Positions 18,956 to 27,951 are shown, counted from the first letter of the stretch. The stretch: DNA of 32,444 bases from an uncultured Flavobacteriales bacterium (GCA_905182585.1 CAJJCC010000036.1:1-32444), one strand, 5' to 3'. Numbers and translations are program-made. Notes: generated by a model not told the origin, from the sequence alone.

Positions 18956-21900
18956 ATGTATTTAATATTTGATACCGAAACAACGGGGTTACCCAAGCGT
19001 TGGGATGCTCCCATAACCGATACGGATAACTGGCCAAGATGTATTCAAATTGCATGGCAGTTACACGATGAATGGGGTAAGGTAATCGAATCTAAAGATT
19101 ACTTAGTTAAGCCGGATGGATTTGATATTCCCTATGACGCTGAAAAAATTCACGGGATTTCTACAATCTTAGCAGAAGAACAGGGCGTTGATTTAGCATT
19201 TGTCCTTGCTGAATTTAATTTAGCATTAAATAAATCCAAATTTGTAGTTGGTCAAAATGTTGGTTTTGATACCAATATTATGGGGTGTGAGTTTCACAGA
19301 CTTTCTGTTGAATCTCCAATGGCAGAAATGCCAGTGTTGGATACGTGTACAAAAGCAACCGCTAACCTTTGTCAAATTAAAGGTGGTAGAGGTGGAGGTT
19401 TTAAATTACCAACATTAACAGAACTGCACCAATATTTATTTGGTGAAGGTTTTGGTGAAGCGCATAACGCTACGGCAGATGTTGAAGCAACAACACGTTG
19501 TTTTTTAGAATTAATCCGATTAGGTCATTTCAAACAGTCAGATTTACAACAAGAAGAAGGTTACTTAGCTCGATTTATTGAAGTTAATAGAGAACCCATT
19601 GACTTTATAGGATTAGAACACCTTAATTTAAAACAAGAAAGTAAAAAAATAGCAGAGCGAGAAGCCGCAAAATCTGGTCCGGCTGAAACAGTTGATGTAG
19701 ATCGTAACTTAGCTTCATTAAAAGACGTTTCGTTTGCGCACCTGCATAATCATTCACAGTTTTCAATATTACAATCAACAACTCAAATCCAAGCTTTAGT
19801 TGAAATTACAGCCAAAAACAATATGCCTGCTGTAGCATTAACTGATACGGGGAATATGATGGCTGCTTTTTTGTTTACGAATGCTGTAATCAAAAAGAAT
19901 AAAGCAATTGAGGCCGAAATTAAAGAGGCTGAAGAAAACGGTGCGGTTTGTAATAAGCAAATAATTAAACCTATTATTGGTTCCGAATTATTTGTCTGTA
20001 AAAATCACAAGGATAAATCATACAAGGATAATGGATATCAAATTCCATTTTTAGCAAAGAATAAAGCGGGGTATAAAAACTTATCTAAAATATGTTCTCA
20101 AGGGCATATTGATGGCTTTTATTACGTGCCCAGAGTTGATAAAGAGTTAATTGTTTCGCTAAAAGGTGATTTAATTGTCACAACTGGTGGGTTAACAGGA
20201 GAGGTTCCTGGATTGATATTAAATGTTGGGGAAAAACAAGCTGAGGAAGCTTTGTTGTGGTGGAAAGAAGAGTTTGGTGCTGATTTTTATATTGAAATCG
20301 TTCGACATGGTTTAGAAGAGGAGGAGAGAGTTAATGAAGTTTTACTCCGATTTGCTAAAAAGCATGACATTAAGATTATTGCAGCCAATAACACTTTTTA
20401 CCTTTCAAAAAGTGATGCTGAAAGTCATGATATTTTACTCTGTGTAAAGGAAGGGCAACAAAAAGATACGCCAATTGGAAGGGGTAGAGGATTTCGATTT
20501 GGATTTCCAAATCAGGAGTTTTATTACAAGACTGCTGATGAAATGAAGCAATTATTTGCTGATATTCCAGAGTCTATTTCCAACATTCAAGGAATAGTTG
20601 ATAAGATTGAGCCTTTTGGTTTAGCTAGAGATGTTTTATTGCCTGCTTTTGATATTCCAGAAGAGTTTCAAGACAAACAAGATATAGAGGATGGAGGAAA
20701 ACGAGGAGAGAATGCCTTTTTAAGACATTTGACTTATGTTGGAGCTAAAAAGCGTTATCCTGAAATTACTGACGCTATAAAAGAACGATTAGATTTTGAA
20801 CTAGAAGTAATTGCAAATACAGGTTACCCAGGTTACTTTTTGATTGTTCAGGATTTTATTAAGGCTGCCCGTGATATGGGCGTATCTGTTGGTCCTGGTA
20901 GGGGTTCGGCTGCTGGTTCAGCTGTTGCTTATTGTACTACGATTACGAATATAGATCCCATCAAATACGATTTGCTTTTTGAGCGTTTCTTAAATCCTGA
21001 AAGGGTTTCGATGCCGGATATTGATATTGATTTTGATGATGAAGGTCGAGGTCGAGTTATTCAATATGTAATCGATAAATATGGATCTTCTCAAGTTGCT
21101 CAAATCATCACTTATGGTACAATGGCTGCAAAGTCATCCATTAGAGATACAGCTAGAGCACTAGATTTACCTTTATCTGACGCAGATCGATTAGCAAAGT
21201 TAGTACCCGACATGAAGCTGAAAAAGATGTTTGGGATGTCGGATTCAGACTTAGAAAGAAAATTAGGGAATCCTGAGTTGATGGAAATGGCGCGTGAGTT
21301 AAAAATGGTTCACGACCAGGACAATTTATCAGGGGAAACAATACGACAAGCAAGAGCGTTAGAAGGTTCGGTTCGTAATACAGGTATTCACGCTTGTGGA
21401 GTAATTGTTACGCCAAGTGATATTCGTGAGCATGTTCCTGTTTCGGTTGCGAAGGATTCTGAAATGTGGTGTACACAATTTGATAATTCAGTTGTTGAAG
21501 ACGCTGGATTGTTAAAGATGGATTTCTTAGGGTTAAAAACATTAACCCTAATTAAGGATGCTGTCACAATTGTAAAAGAACGTCACGGGATTGAAATTGA
21601 TCCTGAAGAAATAGATATTGCTGATGCTAAAACGTATGAGCTCTTCCAGAGAGGGGAGACTGTAGGTATATTTCAATATGAATCTGCAGGAATGCAGAAA
21701 TACATGAAGGAATTAAAACCAACTGTTTTTGCCGATTTAATAGCAATGAATGCCTTGTATCGTCCAGGCCCTATTGAATACATTCCTTCTTTTATTAAGC
21801 GTAAGCATGGTGAAGAACCAATTACGTACGATTTAGATGGAATGGAGGTATACCTTGAGGAAACTTATGGTATTACTGTTTATCAAGAGCAAGTAATGCT

Positions 21901-23338
21901 TTTGTCTCAAAGTTTAGCTGGATTTACAAAAGGTCAAGCCGATTCCTTGAGGAAAGCAATGGGAAAGAAGATTTTCGCAATGCTGGAGCAATTGAAACCG
22001 TTATTCATTAACGGTGGAACTGAGCGTGGACATAGTGAGAAGATGCTTGAAAAGGTTTGGAAAGATTGGGAAGCATTTGCTTCTTACGCCTTTAACAAAT
22101 CTCACTCCACTTGTTATGCTTGGGTTGCTTATCAAACGGCCTTTTTTAAAGCGCATTACCCTGCTGAATATATGGCTTCGGTATTGAGTAATAACATGAA
22201 CGATATTAAGTCTGTTACATTTTTCATGGAAGAATGTAAGCGGATGGGAGTTCCTGTTTTAGGTCCCGATGTAAATGAATCCGTATATAAATTTACAGTT
22301 AATCAAAAAGGAGAAATCCGATTTGGATTAGGAGCTGTAAGAGGAGTAGGAAGTGGGGCTGTTGATTCAATCGTTGAAGAACGAAAGAAAAACGGTCCTT
22401 ATTCAGATGTATTTGATTTTACCAGTAGAATTAACTTAAGAGCAGCAAATAAAAGGTGTGTTGAAAATTTAACACTTGCAGGCGGATTAGATTGCTTTAA
22501 AGGTATTCATCGAGCACAGTATTTTTTTAAAAACCATGAAAAAGAATCTTCGTTTTTAGAGAAAGCAGTACGCTATGGATTACAACTTCAAAACGAGCAA
22601 GGTTCAGCGCAGCAATCTTTATTTGGGGGTAGTTCAGAAGTGGACTTGCCAAAGCCACCAGTTCCTGTTTGTGAGGAATGGAGTAATGTATATGCATTAA
22701 ATCAAGAAAAGGAAATGGTTGGGGTTTATATCTCTGGACATCCTTTAGATGATTTTAAATTAGAGATTGATAACTTTTGCAATGCAACATTTGATGAATT
22801 AAACAATTCGCCTGATGAGTTAAAAGGGAAAGATCTAACGTTTGCTGGTATTGTTTCTGAAGCAGCCGAGCGAATGAGTAAAAAAGGAAATCACTTCGGT
22901 ATTTTAACAGTAGAAGATTATTCTGAAGCAGGTAAATTCTTCCTTTTTGGAGATACCTATTTGAAGTTTAGAAGATTTTTAGTTGAGGGCGCTTTCCTTT
23001 ATATCAAAGGTAAGATGGAGCCTAAGCGATATGCTAAATCTATAGAAGATACAGAGTTTAAAATTCATAAAATTGAATTGTTAACCGATGTTAGAGATAA
23101 ACTTGTTAAGTCGGTTACAGTGCATGTTAAAACAAACTTAGTAAACGATGATTTTATTGACCGTTTATCCGGTGTTTGTGAATCAAACGTTGGGGATTGT
23201 TCTTTAAGGTTAGTGCTTGTGGATGAAGATGAAAACATCTTTTTAGAACTAGCAAGTAGCGTTTACAAGGTAGAGGTTACCAACGAATTCATTAACGGGT
23301 TAAATAAATTACCTGAATTGGAAATGAAGTTTAATTAA
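18956..23338 (+). CDS. dnaE: DNA polymerase III alpha subunit with N-terminal DEDDh 3'-5' exonuclease domain
   Basis: Exo I FDTETTG, Exo II VVGQNVGFDTNIMG, Exo III HNATADVE; PHP-like region HLHNHSQFSIL...ALTDTGNM; polymerase motifs GPGRGSAAGSAVAYC and MPDIDIDFDDEGR; QQSLFG clamp-binding-like motif. Confidence 0.96.
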   Translation: MYLIFDTETTGLPKRWDAPITDTDNWPRCIQIAWQLHDEWGKVIESKDYLVKPDGFDIPYDAEKIHGISTILAEEQGVDLAFVLAEFNLALNKSKFVVGQNVGFDTNIMGCEFHRLSVESPMAEMPVLDTCTKATANLCQIKGGRGGGFKLPTLTELHQYLFGEGFGEAHNATADVEATTRCFLELIRLGHFKQSDLQQEEGYLARFIEVNREPIDFIGLEHLNLKQESKKIAEREAAKSGPAETVDVDRNLASLKDVSFAHLHNHSQFSILQSTTQIQALVEITAKNNMPAVALTDTGNMMAAFLFTNAVIKKNKAIEAEIKEAEENGAVCNKQIIKPIIGSELFVCKNHKDKSYKDNGYQIPFLAKNKAGYKNLSKICSQGHIDGFYYVPRVDKELIVSLKGDLIVTTGGLTGEVPGLILNVGEKQAEEALLWWKEEFGADFYIEIVRHGLEEEERVNEVLLRFAKKHDIKIIAANNTFYLSKSDAESHDILLCVKEGQQKDTPIGRGRGFRFGFPNQEFYYKTADEMKQLFADIPESISNIQGIVDKIEPFGLARDVLLPAFDIPEEFQDKQDIEDGGKRGENAFLRHLTYVGAKKRYPEITDAIKERLDFELEVIANTGYPGYFLIVQDFIKAARDMGVSVGPGRGSAAGSAVAYCTTITNIDPIKYDLLFERFLNPERVSMPDIDIDFDDEGRGRVIQYVIDKYGSSQVAQIITYGTMAAKSSIRDTARALDLPLSDADRLAKLVPDMKLKKMFGMSDSDLERKLGNPELMEMARELKMVHDQDNLSGETIRQARALEGSVRNTGIHACGVIVTPSDIREHVPVSVAKDSEMWCTQFDNSVVEDAGLLKMDFLGLKTLTLIKDAVTIVKERHGIEIDPEEIDIADAKTYELFQRGETVGIFQYESAGMQKYMKELKPTVFADLIAMNALYRPGPIEYIPSFIKRKHGEEPITYDLDGMEVYLEETYGITVYQEQVMLLSQSLAGFTKGQADSLRKAMGKKIFAMLEQLKPLFINGGTERGHSEKMLEKVWKDWEAFASYAFNKSHSTCYAWVAYQTAFFKAHYPAEYMASVLSNNMNDIKSVTFFMEECKRMGVPVLGPDVNESVYKFTVNQKGEIRFGLGAVRGVGSGAVDSIVEERKKNGPYSDVFDFTSRINLRAANKRCVENLTLAGGLDCFKGIHRAQYFFKNHEKESSFLEKAVRYGLQLQNEQGSAQQSLFGGSSEVDLPKPPVPVCEEWSNVYALNQEKEMVGVYISGHPLDDFKLEIDNFCNATFDELNNSPDELKGKDLTFAGIVSEAAERMSKKGNHFGILTVEDYSEAGKFFLFGDTYLKFRRFLVEGAFLYIKGKMEPKRYAKSIEDTEFKIHKIELLTDVRDKLVKSVTVHVKTNLVNDDFIDRLSGVCESNVGDCSLRLVLVDEDENIFLELASSVYKVEVTNEFINGLNKLPELEMKFN

Positions 23339-24176
23339 CCTGCTTCCTTGTTTTTAAGAGAAGATAAGCTCCAATTATTATAAAAGGAAGACTTAATAAT
23401 TGACCAGTTGATAGGATATTACCTAGGTCTTCTTGAATTCCTCCTTGAGAGTTTTTTGTGAATTCAATAATGAATCGAGCGCTAAATACAGTTACAAAGA
23501 AAGTTCCTATTAATTTTCCTTCTTGTAAATAAGCTTTGTTTTTCCAGTACATTTTTCTTAAAAAGAAATAGATAGCTAAGTATGCTATCGCTTCGTAAAG
23601 TTGAGAAGGGTGTCTTGGTAAATTGTCTTCTTGTAAAAATATTACGCCAAAGTTGTTTCCGGTAGGATTCCCAATAATCTCACTATTCATAAAGTTAGCA
23701 ATTCTGATAAAAAAGGCTGTAATTGCGATTGGATAAGCAACTTTATCCAAAATCCATAAAAAGGAATGAGTGCTCTTTTTTACTTTATACCATATCAAGG
23801 CTAAAATAACGCCTAATGCTCCACCGTGACTTGCTAATCCTGCAAATCCAGTAAATTCAAAATGAGAATTCCCTTCGGCATCAAAAAACGAAAAAGGTAA
23901 AAATACACTTAAGAAATCTTGTGAAAACAATTCACTTTGATAAAAAATAACATGACCTAATCGTGCTCCCAGAATACCTCCCAGCATACATGCAAATAAA
24001 AGAGGATCTAAGAGTTTATTGTCTTCTTTTTCATGGATGAATAATTTACGAGTTAGTTGATAACCCGCATAAATTCCAATACCCCATAATAAACCGTAAT
24101 ATCTGATTTGAAGTTTTCCTAACTCAAATATAATTGGATCTAAATCCCAAGTAATTGCAGAAAAAATAGAATTCAT
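23331..24176 (-). CDS. lgt: Prolipoprotein diacylglyceryl transferase
   Basis: IRYYGLLWGIGIYAGYQL, GGILGARLGHVIFY, GLASHGGALG, RIANFMNSEIIGNPTG, RHPSQLYEA. Confidence 0.95.
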   Translation of the reverse strand: MNSIFSAITWDLDPIIFELGKLQIRYYGLLWGIGIYAGYQLTRKLFIHEKEDNKLLDPLLFACMLGGILGARLGHVIFYQSELFSQDFLSVFLPFSFFDAEGNSHFEFTGFAGLASHGGALGVILALIWYKVKKSTHSFLWILDKVAYPIAITAFFIRIANFMNSEIIGNPTGNNFGVIFLQEDNLPRHPSQLYEAIAYLAIYFFLRKMYWKNKAYLQEGKLIGTFFVTVFSARFIIEFTKNSQGGIQEDLGNILSTGQLLSLPFIIIGAYLLLKTRKQVN

Positions 24177-24345
24177 TTATGGCTAATTTGATGTAAAAAT
24201 ATGGAATTAAATTGAAGGGTATTAACGAAGATGTATTATAAAATCAAAAACCCGTTTAATTATCAATGGTTGCACTTATAGGTTTTCGCTAATAGATAAA
24301 TTTACCGTTTATAAATGTAGTTCTTAGATTTGAGAATGCTTGAGT

Positions 24346-24735
24346 TTATTGCTTCACTGTTCCGCTAACTTTAATGTATGCAATGTGGTTTATTGCATTG
24401 GACTTAATTTTGACCGTTTTGTTAAAAGAGCCTAGCCTTTTAGTATCGTAATTAATTGTGATTATTCCTTGATTTCCAGGAAGGATTGATTTAGTAGGAC
24501 AAGTAGGAACAGTACAGCCACATGAACCATTACAATCGGTAATGATTAATGGTTTATCTCCTGTGTTTTTAAAGGTAATTATCCTTTTACCATTGCTGTC
24601 CTTTTTTATAACACCATAATTCAACGAATTTGAATCAAGTTGTATGTATGCCCCAGTAAGTTTTAAAGTGTCCGATTGAGCATTTATTTGAAGGCTAATC
24701 AATATAAAAGAACAAATGTAAACTAGATGTTTCAT
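24346..24735 (-). CDS. DUF1573-like secreted protein (copy 1)
   Basis: Signal peptide MKHLVYICSFILISLQINAQ; FKNTGDKPLIITDCNGSCGCTVPTCPTKSILPGNQGIITINYDTKRLG. Confidence 0.82.
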   Translation of the reverse strand: MKHLVYICSFILISLQINAQSDTLKLTGAYIQLDSNSLNYGVIKKDSNGKRIITFKNTGDKPLIITDCNGSCGCTVPTCPTKSILPGNQGIITINYDTKRLGSFNKTVKIKSNAINHIAYIKVSGTVKQ

Positions 24736-24752
24736 CGTGATAATTTGGTGTC

Positions 24753-24783
24753 AAAAAAAAAGGCACTGATACCAGTGCCTTTA
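24753..24783 (-). terminator. Hairpin terminator downstream of DUF1573 copy 2
   Basis: A-tract then aggcactg-atac-cagtgcct then ttt; the A-tract is a T-tract on the minus strand. Confidence 0.8.
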
Positions 24784-24803
24784 AATTTTAAATATTGTTT
24801 TAG

Positions 24804-25262
24804 TTACTCTGCAGAAGGACCTGAGTTAATTGTAGGGAAAGCTTCTGGAGCTTTAGTAGCGTTAATCGTTCCAATCACTCTTAAAGTAATTGTACCATTA
24901 TTAGCGTCTGATTTTACAGTAACAGTTTTAGAAATTCTTCCAACTCTTTTCGTGTCGTATCTAACTTTTAGTTCTCCTTGCTCTCCTGGCATAATTGCAG
25001 TAGTAGGACATTGTGGTACTGTACATCCACAAGAACCTTTACAAGTTGTAATGTGTAATGGCTTTTTCCCTGTATTCGTAAACATTAGAATCCTGAAAGG
25101 ATCACTTCCTTGATCAATCGTTCCAAAATCTACAACAGTAGTGTCAAAAGAAATAACTGGTCCGTTTGGATCAACAGCTTCAGTTGGCTCAACATTTTGA
25201 GCGTTTGTATTAATAGCTAAACCTAAAAAGGCAATACAAAAAGTAAATAATAATTTTTTCAT
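24804..25262 (-). CDS. DUF1573-like secreted protein (copy 2)
   Basis: Signal peptide MKKLLFTFCIAFLGLAINTNAQ; FTNTGKKPLHITTCKGSCGCTVPQCPTTAIMPGEQGELKVRYDTKRVG. Confidence 0.85.
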   Translation of the reverse strand: MKKLLFTFCIAFLGLAINTNAQNVEPTEAVDPNGPVISFDTTVVDFGTIDQGSDPFRILMFTNTGKKPLHITTCKGSCGCTVPQCPTTAIMPGEQGELKVRYDTKRVGRISKTVTVKSDANNGTITLRVIGTINATKAPEAFPTINSGPSAE

Positions 25263-25372
25263 TTTTATGTTTTTTTAAAGTTCAATAACAATCTTTTCAA
25301 ATTTATAAAATAAGATTGCCAATTCGTGTTAATGACTTGTTAAAGTTTTACTAAAATCATACCAAGATCAGT

Positions 25373-25897
25373 TTATTCAAATTGACTCAAGTATTGATTG
25401 TAAGTTTGTGTTTTGTAATGGTTGTCTCCGAAAAATTTTGCAATTGGTAGATATTCCTCAGCACTGTAGTAACCTGGTATTGATTGTAGCTTTTTTAAAC
25501 TCTCGTCAAAATATACAATTGTTGGGTAAGCTAATCCCCTAAGAGTGCTTCCCATAGTAACTGCGAATTCATGTGTTCTTCCTTTATTCTTGTATTTTTT
25601 ACTTAAAAAGACAACATCTTCCTTGGATTCAGCATCAAATTTAACTGCGTAAAAGTTCTCATTAATATACTGCACTACATCTGAATCAGAAAATGTATAT
25701 TTCGTCATTCTTTTACATGGACCACACCAAACAGCATAAAAATCTATCAAAACCTTTTTGGGCTTAGTTTTCATTTTCTTTTGAACTTCTGCAATAGAAA
25801 GCCATTCAATAGAAGTTTCCTTTTGAGAGATTTTATTTGACTGACAAGCAGTTAAACCCAATAGAGTGATTAATGAAATTAGAAGCGTTTTTTTCAT
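25373..25897 (-). CDS. Thioredoxin-fold lipoprotein
   Basis: Lipobox LGLTAC; IDFYAVWCGPCKRM active site; AYPTIVYFD cis-Pro region. Confidence 0.88.
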   Translation of the reverse strand: MKKTLLISLITLLGLTACQSNKISQKETSIEWLSIAEVQKKMKTKPKKVLIDFYAVWCGPCKRMTKYTFSDSDVVQYINENFYAVKFDAESKEDVVFLSKKYKNKGRTHEFAVTMGSTLRGLAYPTIVYFDESLKKLQSIPGYYSAEEYLPIAKFFGDNHYKTQTYNQYLSQFE

Positions 25898-25964
25898 TTT
25901 ACTAATGTAAACAGAGATTAATAAATTAATTGTTGTTTTTGTGCCATTTCACAAAACTTAAGGA

Positions 25965-25995
25965 CAAAAAAAATGCGAATCTTTCGATTCGCATT
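25965..25995 (-). terminator. Terminator after tRNA-Lys
   Basis: Perfect 10-bp stem aatgcgaatc-tttc-gattcgcatt preceded on + by an A-tract (T-tract on minus). Confidence 0.85.
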
Positions 25996-26003
25996 AACTT
26001 TTG

Positions 26004-26076
26004 TGATCTGGCTGGGGCTCGAACCCAGGACCCTCTCCTTAAAAGGGAGATGCTCTACCAACTGAGCTACCAGATC
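26004..26076 (-). tRNA. tRNA-Lys(TTT)
   Basis: Reverse complement folds as GATCTGG TA GCTC AGTTGGTA GAGC A TCTCC CTTTTAA GGAGA GGGTC CTGGG TTCGAGC CCCAG CCAGATC A. Confidence 0.96.
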
Positions 26077-26095
26077 TCTTTTTCAAAAGCGGTCG

Positions 26096-26126
26096 CAAAT
26101 ATACAGCGAATTTTTTAATAACTCAA
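26096..26126 (-). promoter_or_regulatory. Putative promoter for tRNA-Lys (TTG-N20-TATATTTG)
   Basis: Minus-strand TATATTTG (+ CAAATATA, 26096-26103) matches TAnnTTTG exactly; TTG (+ CAA, 26124-26126) lies 20 nt upstream. Confidence 0.65.
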
Positions 26127-26143
26127 AATAAAATTCAATTTTT

Positions 26144-26174
26144 TTGAGGGAAATTTTATTATTTTGTAAATTCG
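26144..26174 (+). promoter_or_regulatory. Putative promoter for aroK (TTG-N20-TAAATTCG)
   Basis: TTG at 26144-26146, 20-nt spacer, TAAATTCG at 26167-26174: same element and spacing as the tRNA-Gly candidate. Confidence 0.5.
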
Positions 26175-26211
26175 TAGTGTAAACGAATGATTATCAAAAA
26201 ATTAAGTAATT

Positions 26212-26727
26212 GTGAAAAAAGATAAAATTTTCCTTTTAGGATTCATGGGATGTGGGAAATCTACATTTGGAAAGAAATTGGCCTCAAAGTTAAATTGGGA
26301 CTTTATTGATTTAGACGACTATATCGAAGAAAAAGAAGGAGAGCATATCGTTGACATTTTTAAGCATAAAGGCGAAAAACACTTCCGGAGTTTAGAGACT
26401 CAAGCAGTTGAAGCAACAGCAAAAATGAAAAGAACGATTATTAGTACAGGAGGAGGAACGCCGTGCTTTAATAATAATATAGAAACGATAAATTCTTTAG
26501 GTTTATCCGTTTACATTAAGCTTCCTCCTGCAATATTGAAGGAAAGATTACTAAATGAGACAAATAAGCGACCATTACTTTCAGGTCTTAATGAAGATGA
26601 ACTATTAACTTTCATTGAGAGTAAGTTGGCCGAAAGAGAGGATGATTATTTAAAAAGTGAAATCGTTTTTAATTATAATGATCATGCTGTACCCAATTTT
26701 ATTGAAAAAATAAAAGAAGTTGTTTAA
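26212..26727 (+). CDS. aroK: Shikimate kinase
   Basis: P-loop GFMGCGKSTFGKKLA; FIDLDDYIEEKEGEHIVDIFKHKGEKHFRSLE; ISTGGGTPCF. GTG start. Confidence 0.93.
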   Translation: MKKDKIFLLGFMGCGKSTFGKKLASKLNWDFIDLDDYIEEKEGEHIVDIFKHKGEKHFRSLETQAVEATAKMKRTIISTGGGTPCFNNNIETINSLGLSVYIKLPPAILKERLLNETNKRPLLSGLNEDELLTFIESKLAEREDDYLKSEIVFNYNDHAVPNFIEKIKEVV

Positions 26728-26843
26728 TATAATAATGAGCCTTTTACTTTGGCTTACAGAGGTTTATACCTTCTTGCGTTTTAAGAAATGCATATTATTG
26801 CTTTTGAATTACAATGAAAATAAAAAAATGCCTTATTTTTGTC

Positions 26844-26869
26844 ATTCTGTTGAAAATTTTCAGCAGAAT
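26844..26869. promoter_or_regulatory. 26-nt near-perfect dyad upstream of gap
   Basis: attctgttgaaaa|ttttcagcagaat: two 13-nt arms with one wobble mismatch, just downstream of TATTTTTG (26834-26841). Confidence 0.45.
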
Positions 26870-26893
26870 TTTTAAATCTTAAACAGAATACAG

Positions 26894-27919
26894 ATGAGCA
26901 AAGTAAAAGTAGCATTCAACGGAATGGGACGTATTGGAAAAAACGTAATGCGCGTTATCGTTGAACAATTTAATGATCAAATCGAAATAGTTGCTGGAAA
27001 TGATTTAGTTTCTGCAAAGGATATAGCACAAGGTTTACCAAAGGATTCGATTTTTGGAAGATTTCCAGTTGATGTTTCTTTAGTGAGCGACAATGTAATT
27101 AAGGTTGGTGATCATGAAATCACTGTTTATGCTGAGAAAGATGCAAATAACATTCCTTGGGGTAAGCATGATGTAGATATCGTTTTTGAATGTACAGGTT
27201 TCTACTTGTCAACTGAAAAGTCTCAAGCGCACATTAATGCAGGAGCCAAAAAAGTAATTATTTCTGCACCTTGTGGAGATTCAACTAAAACAGTTGTAGT
27301 TGGTGTAAACCATGAAATATTAACAGCTGATGATAAGATCGTTTCTAACGCATCTTGTACTACTAACTGTTTAGCTCCAATGACTAAAGCTATTGATGAT
27401 ACTTTTAAAGTAATCTCAGGTTTAATGTCTACTACTCACGCTGCTACTGCTACTCAAAAAGTTGCTGATGCATTTGGAGGTGGTAAAAACAGAGCTACAT
27501 TAAATAACATTATTCCTGCTTCAACTGGAGCTGCAAAAGCTGTTGGTAAAGTTTTACCACATTTAAACGGGAAATTAAACGGTACTGCATTAAGAGTTCC
27601 TACTGATACAGGTTCTGTTGTTGAGTGTGTTTACCAAATTGAAGGTGAGCATTCAGCTGAAGAAGTTATGACTGCTATGCAAGCCAACATTGCTAAAATG
27701 AATGCATCTACTTTATTAAAGAAGACTGCTTATTTAGGTGATTACTACGAATGTTCTAGAGACTGTGTAGGTGAGCCTTATTCTTCAATGATTAATGATA
27801 GCGTTTTAACTATTCCAAATAACGGAACTACTTTAGTTAAAGCAACTTCTTTCTATGACAACGAGATGGGATTCTCTCATAGAATGGCTGAATTAGCGAT
27901 CATTTTATCTGCAAAATAA
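26894..27919 (+). CDS. gap: Type I glyceraldehyde-3-phosphate dehydrogenase
   Basis: FNGMGRIGKNVMR; active site SNASCTTNCLAPM; SFYDNEMGFSHRM. Confidence 0.96.
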   Translation: MSKVKVAFNGMGRIGKNVMRVIVEQFNDQIEIVAGNDLVSAKDIAQGLPKDSIFGRFPVDVSLVSDNVIKVGDHEITVYAEKDANNIPWGKHDVDIVFECTGFYLSTEKSQAHINAGAKKVIISAPCGDSTKTVVVGVNHEILTADDKIVSNASCTTNCLAPMTKAIDDTFKVISGLMSTTHAATATQKVADAFGGGKNRATLNNIIPASTGAAKAVGKVLPHLNGKLNGTALRVPTDTGSVVECVYQIEGEHSAEEVMTAMQANIAKMNASTLLKKTAYLGDYYECSRDCVGEPYSSMINDSVLTIPNNGTTLVKATSFYDNEMGFSHRMAELAIILSAK

Positions 27920-27951
27920 TTAGTTACTAATTAAAGAATACAGTCTACCTA

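Noticed and set aside
24727-25113. 128-aa plus-strand ORF
   Set aside because: Antisense to DUF1573 copy 2, which has a clear signal peptide and domain; no recognisable protein features of its own.
25930-26118. ORF encoding ...DLAGARTQDPLLKREMLYQLSYQ...
   Set aside because: It is antisense translation across the tRNA-Lys gene, a familiar spurious-ORF pattern.
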